Shown piece after piece: positions 60,767 to 64,000 of a DNA stretch of 64,000 bases. A program made the position numbers and the translations under genes. How positions within the stretch are numbered: position 1 is the first letter of the stretch; each line of letters starts with the position of its first letter. The notes beneath the pieces are model-generated. The model saw only the letters and a list, made by a program, of their open reading frames with translations. It had not been told where the DNA came from and searched no databases. The stretch is from an uncultured Thalassotalea sp. Its GTDB lineage: Bacteria > Pseudomonadota > Gammaproteobacteria > Enterobacterales > Alteromonadaceae. The stretch spans positions 186,001 through 250,000 of the forward strand of contig CANMZP010000003.1 of the NCBI GenBank assembly GCA_947502355.1, in the 5' to 3' direction.

Positions 60767-61225
60767 TTACAGTGATAAATCTTGTAAGCGTTCGGTTAAT
60801 TCAACTTTGCCTTCTTGGATATCACGAATGCCTTCTTGCATTTGTGCTTGCCAAACCGACTCATTCCAAATTTCAAACTTATTAAATAAACCAACCAACA
60901 TAATATTTTTATCTAGGTTGGCATGTTGACGTAATACGCCATTGAGTAAAAGACGGCCATTTTTATCTAAAAAGCACTCAGTGGCATTACCCAACAAGAT
61001 CCTTTTTATTAATCGCTCGCTCTTATTCATGTCAGATAAACGGCTTAATGTTACTTCTAAATCTTGCCATTCTGGGAGTGGATACAACAACAAACATGGG
61101 CTTTCGGTATGCAGAGTACAGATCATTTTGCCTCCATAATCAGCAAATAAGCTATCGCGATACCTTGTTGGTATCGTGATCCTATTTTTACTGTCTAATG
61201 TGACACTGCTTGCACCGCTAAACAT
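60767..61225 (-). CDS. mraZ: Transcriptional regulator MraZ
   Basis: AbrB-like DNA-binding protein that, in E. coli, represses the dcw promoter upstream of itself. The 152 residues hold two MraZ domains, each with a DxxxR motif: [15 protein letters not shown] near 9-23 and [17 protein letters not shown] near 87-103. It is the first gene of the cluster, and direct repeats matching its operator lie about 55-80 bases upstream. Confidence 0.95.
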   Translation of the reverse strand: MFSGASSVTLDSKNRITIPTRYRDSLFADYGGKMICTLHTESPCLLLYPLPEWQDLEVTLSRLSDMNKSERLIKRILLGNATECFLDKNGRLLLNGVLRQHANLDKNIMLVGLFNKFEIWNESVWQAQMQEGIRDIQEGKVELTERLQDLSL

Positions 61226-61280
61226 ATTTTTATTAGTAATCGTTTAAAACCGGTTGTTTTTTAACCAAATGTTAAAGGAT

Positions 61281-61305
61281 CCACTTTTCTCCACTTTTCC
61301 CCACT
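61281..61305 (-). promoter_or_regulatory. MraZ operator upstream of mraZ
   Basis: Read on the minus strand, GTGG recurs three times at a ten-base period (plus-strand CCAC at 61281, 61291 and 61301), as TGGGG-N5-TGGAG-N5-TGGAT. This follows the TGGGN-N5 triple-repeat pattern known for MraZ sites. It lies between the mraZ start and a TATAAT box at 61322-61327. Confidence 0.78.
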
Positions 61306-61321
61306 CTGATACAGTTTAGTG

Positions 61322-61343
61322 ATTATAGTCAACAATTGTCAAG
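61322..61343 (-). promoter_or_regulatory. Candidate promoter elements of the dcw cluster
   Basis: The minus strand has a perfect TATAAT (61327-61322) and a TTGACA (61343-61338). These are only ten bases apart, so they cannot form one -35/-10 pair; the TATAAT may work as an isolated -10 or they may belong to overlapping promoters. A start just upstream of the MraZ repeats would be expected. Confidence 0.35.
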
Positions 61344-61414
61344 TAAAGAAGGCAATCTAATGATATCGCCCAAGGTCAACAAAAATAAGGCATTCAGCTA
61401 AGTTGTTTATAATG

Positions 61415-61439
61415 TGGGGGATTGTGGAATTAAGGGGGG
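61415..61439 (+). promoter_or_regulatory. Second MraZ-like triple repeat, opposite strand
   Basis: Plus-strand TGGGG-N5-TGGAA-N5-GGGGG (starts at 61415, 61425, 61435) has the same ten-base period as the MraZ operator but faces pgi. The third unit lacks the leading T. No known precedent was recalled; it may be chance in a G-rich run. Confidence 0.3.
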
Positions 61440-61985
61440 GATTTTACCCAGATAATGGGCAAATTTTTTGTGGCCTTTAAAATATTTCCGGTTGATATGT
61501 CACCAAGGTGTAACAAAGTGGTAACGTCGCACTTCGAACCTCAGCGCTAAACGATGACAAATTGTAGTAAAATAACACGATATACACAATTGTAATTGAA
61601 AATGACAACTTACAGCCTAAATTACAACCAAATTCTTAGCACAAAGCTGATTTATATCATTGCATTGGTATGGTTTTTACTGCAATATCTAGCTCCAATG
61701 AGCCTGTGTAATAAAGTTACAGTAATATTAAGAAAGATTACTCAATGCATGCCAAAATTGGTTATTGAACTATACTTTCGTTTTATCAAAATTGGCCTTT
61801 GATAAACATTAGCCTAGTCAACTCACGCGACGTTAACAGGCAAGTTACTCTAACGGGCATGAACCACTCAAGATTGTAAATAACAGGCAGTCAATTTTTA
61901 TATTTGCTAAATCGGGGATTCTACTGACTTTGGAGAAACAATAGTCACTTAGAATGAAACCTACTGTAACATCGGAATAGATGAC
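61440..61985. other. Gene-free region between mraZ and pgi
   Basis: This AT-rich stretch of about 550 bases should hold the pgi promoter. A 68-codon open frame at 61596-61802 has no convincing ribosome site and a low-complexity hydrophobic product, so it was not called. No repeat or RNA gene was recognised. Confidence 0.5.
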
Positions 61986-63638
61986 ATGTTAAAAAATATC
62001 AACCCAACTCAAACGCATGCTTGGAATGCGCTAACAGCACACTTTGAAACAGCTCAAAATATGGAGCTGAAAGAGCTATTTGCTCAAGACGCAGCACGTT
62101 TTGACAAATACTCAGTACGTTTTGGTTCTGACTTCCTTGTGGACTACTCAAAAAACCTTATCAACGAGGAAACACTAAAGAACCTATTTGCGCTGGCAAA
62201 CGAGACGCAACTTAAGTCTGCTATCGATGCGATGTTTAATGGTGATGCGATCAACCAAACGGAAGGCCGCTCTGTACTTCACGTGGCACTGCGCAACCGT
62301 AGCAACTCGCCAATCCTAGTGAATGGTGAAGATGTAATGCCTGCTATTAATGCTGTTCTTGAGAAAATGAAATCTTTCTCTGAGCGCGTAATTGGTGGTG
62401 AGTGGAAAGGTTACACTGGCAAAGAGATCACTGATGTTGTTAACATTGGTATTGGTGGTTCAGACCTTGGTCCTTACATGGTGTCTGAAGCACTGGCGGC
62501 ATACAAAACACGCCTGAACATGCACTTTGTTTCTAACGTCGACGGTACTCACATTGCAGAAACATTAAAGAAAGTAAACCCAGAAACAACACTATTTCTA
62601 GTGGCATCTAAGACGTTTACAACTCAAGAAACAATGACTAACGCGCATTCTGCTCGCGATTGGTTCCTAGCCTCTGCTGGTGATGAAGCGTTTGTTGCGA
62701 AGCACTTCGCGGCACTATCAACAAATTCATCAGCAGTGTCTCAGTTTGGTATCGACACAGAAAACATGTTCGAGTTCTGGGACTGGGTTGGTGGTCGCTA
62801 CTCACTATGGTCAGCAATCGGTTTATCAATTGCACTAGCGGTTGGTTACGACAATTTTATCGAAGTGCTAACCGGTGCTCATGAGATGGATTGCCACTTC
62901 AAGTCAACGGATCTTGAAAGCAACATTCCAGTGATTTTGGCACTTATTGGTATTTGGTACAACAACTTCCACGGTGCAGAATCTGAAGCCATCCTGCCAT
63001 ATGACCAATACATGCACCGCTTTGCGGCTTACTTCCAGCAAGGTAACATGGAATCAAACGGTAAGTGTGTTGATCGTAACGGTGAAGCCGTGACTTACCA
63101 AACGGGTCCTATTATCTGGGGTGAGCCTGGTACAAACGGCCAACACGCGTTCTATCAGCTCATTCACCAAGGTACTAAGCTTATTCCTTCGGATTTCATT
63201 GCGCCTGCAGTGAGCCACAATCCAACCGGCGATCACCATCAGAAGCTAATGTCTAACTTTTTCGCACAAACAGAAGCGCTAGCATTTGGTAAGTCTGAAG
63301 AAACGGTGAAAGCAGAGTTCTTAGCAACAGGTAAAACGGAAGAAGAAGTAGCAGAGCTTGTTCCGTTTAAGGTGTTTGAAGGTAACCGCCCGACAAACTC
63401 AATTCTTGTGAAAGAAATCAACCCTCGTACACTAGGTCAGCTAATTGCGATGTATGAACACAAAATCTTCGTACAAGGTGTTATTTGGAACATCTTCAGC
63501 TTTGACCAATGGGGTGTAGAGCTTGGTAAGCAACTAGCAAGCCAGATCCTTCCTGAGCTTGCAGATGATGAAGCGATCTCTTCTCATGACAGCTCTACTA
63601 ACGGTTTAATCAACGCATTTAAAGCATTTAAAGCTTAA
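61986..63638 (+). CDS. pgi: Glucose-6-phosphate isomerase
   Basis: Cytosolic glycolytic enzyme interconverting glucose 6-phosphate and fructose 6-phosphate. The 550-residue length is typical. Both family signatures are clear: [15 protein letters not shown] near 207-221 and [14 protein letters not shown] near 268-281. [21 protein letters not shown] and [10 protein letters not shown] follow, with the catalytic residues in place. The protein start [10 protein letters not shown] and much of the sequence closely resemble Vibrio Pgi as I remember it. Leu is often CTA or CTT here, whereas neighbours favour TTA. Transfer from a Vibrio-like donor is inferred. A strong terminator follows. Confidence 0.96.
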   Translation: MLKNINPTQTHAWNALTAHFETAQNMELKELFAQDAARFDKYSVRFGSDFLVDYSKNLINEETLKNLFALANETQLKSAIDAMFNGDAINQTEGRSVLHVALRNRSNSPILVNGEDVMPAINAVLEKMKSFSERVIGGEWKGYTGKEITDVVNIGIGGSDLGPYMVSEALAAYKTRLNMHFVSNVDGTHIAETLKKVNPETTLFLVASKTFTTQETMTNAHSARDWFLASAGDEAFVAKHFAALSTNSSAVSQFGIDTENMFEFWDWVGGRYSLWSAIGLSIALAVGYDNFIEVLTGAHEMDCHFKSTDLESNIPVILALIGIWYNNFHGAESEAILPYDQYMHRFAAYFQQGNMESNGKCVDRNGEAVTYQTGPIIWGEPGTNGQHAFYQLIHQGTKLIPSDFIAPAVSHNPTGDHHQKLMSNFFAQTEALAFGKSEETVKAEFLATGKTEEEVAELVPFKVFEGNRPTNSILVKEINPRTLGQLIAMYEHKIFVQGVIWNIFSFDQWGVELGKQLASQILPELADDEAISSHDSSTNGLINAFKAFKA

Positions 63639-63656
63639 TTTGCATTTAGACAAAAT

Positions 63657-63687
63657 AAAGGTTGGCAATCGCCAACCTTTTTTTTCT
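63657..63687 (+). terminator. Intrinsic terminator of pgi
   Basis: The perfect ten-base stem AAAGGTTGGC/GCCAACCTTT (63657-63666, 63671-63680) with an AATC loop is followed by six Ts, 18 bases past the stop. Confidence 0.9.
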
Positions 63688-63713
63688 GTTACACCAAACA
63701 TATTCTGCTCTCA

Positions 63714-63812
63714 CTAACTATATAAGTAACTTCCCATTAAGCCTAAGTGACGCTCACCACAGATTTTATCCATGATTTCCTGTTCAAGCTTTTCATCAAG
63801 GTTACACAACAT
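63714..63812 (-). pseudogene. Possible gene remnant downstream of pgi
   Basis: A minus-strand frame of 32 codons (63812-63714) reads MLCNLDEKLEQEIMDKICGE and continues to a TAG stop. In the same frame, just upstream of a TAA at 63827-63825, lies another protein-like piece, KKVKSPWRCLYFIGMVGS. The pair looks like one decayed coding sequence, but neither part is recognised and the plus strand is also open here. The rest of 63830-64000 shows no clear feature. Confidence 0.25.
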
Positions 63813-64000
63813 AGAACCACGTATTTAACTACCGACCATACCGATGAAGTAGAGACAGCGCCACGGCGATTTCACCTTTTTAGAGTCTCATCTTGGGCTA
63901 GTTTTTATTTCGGCTTTTTAAGGTAAGCTCAATAGCAGCTGCTATTATTAAATAATTGCTCATCGTCAGTAAGTTATACCAACTCATTATGTATAGCCAA

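Noticed and set aside
61596-61802. 68-codon open frame between mraZ and pgi
   Set aside because: No clear ribosome site, AT-rich hydrophobic product without recognisable features, and position in a promoter region; probably chance.

Overview
The window looks like a moderately AT-rich marine gammaproteobacterium of the order Alteromonadales, probably Colwelliaceae (Thalassotalea/Colwellia-like). This is inferred from gene order, protein character and preference for TTA, AAA and GAA codons; no database search was possible. The chromosome is typical housekeeping sequence. Most of the window reproduces, as one long colinear block, the gene order known around minute 2 of the Escherichia coli map: acnB, lpd-aceF-aceE-pdhR, ampE-ampD, nadC, the pilABCD pilus genes, coaE-zapD-yacG, mutT, secA, lpxC, and then the whole division and cell wall (dcw) cluster from ftsZ back to mraZ.

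Layout. 1-1141: end of a VanZ-like gene and panE. 1170-2564: a HIT protein and the YlqF-type ribosome GTPase. 2731-7767: a minus-strand run yihY, pip, dtd, fabY-type, epimerase and two small membrane proteins, extending the yihY-dtd-yiiD cluster known from E. coli. 7961-9535: a 72-residue membrane protein, sodB, and intergenic DNA with several repeats. 9536-14206: typA and acnB. 14473-16944: potassium channel, AI-2E-type permease and a small outer-membrane protein. 17049-24105: pyruvate dehydrogenase operon under PdhR, with an operator identical to the classical one. 24556-27833: ampE, ampD, a retropepsin-like protease and nadC. 28074-32561: pilA, pilB, pilC, pilD. 32574-36024: coaE, zapD and yacG, interrupted by a minus-strand Wzy/PglL-type ligase that may glycosylate the pilin. 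36135-38566: a secreted TPR protein followed by a possible 20-residue peptide gene with a perfect ribosome binding site, a LysR regulator and mutT. 38831-43087: secA, an M23 peptidase and a DUF721/DciA-like protein. 43260-61225: lpxC and the complete dcw cluster, all on the minus strand, with an MraZ operator upstream of mraZ. 61986-63638: pgi, whose protein and codon choice look Vibrio-like and unlike the rest of the window.

How the parts work together. The dcw cluster makes UDP-MurNAc-pentapeptide (MurC, D, E, F, Ddl), lipid I and II (MraY, MurG) and the divisome (FtsL, I, W, Q, A, Z). ZapD supports FtsZ, and AmpD/AmpE handle recycled wall fragments. The Pdh complex and AcnB feed the citric acid cycle. 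The pil genes form a type IV pilus with its own prepilin peptidase.

No CRISPR array, prophage, complete insertion sequence, rRNA or tRNA gene was seen. No clear new multi-gene system was found. The points most worth a second look are the short gene at 36135-36197, the ligase at 34013-35719, the transferred-looking pgi with its odd downstream flank, the second MraZ-like box at 61415-61439, and the repeat arrays at 8195-8299 and 9211-9385.
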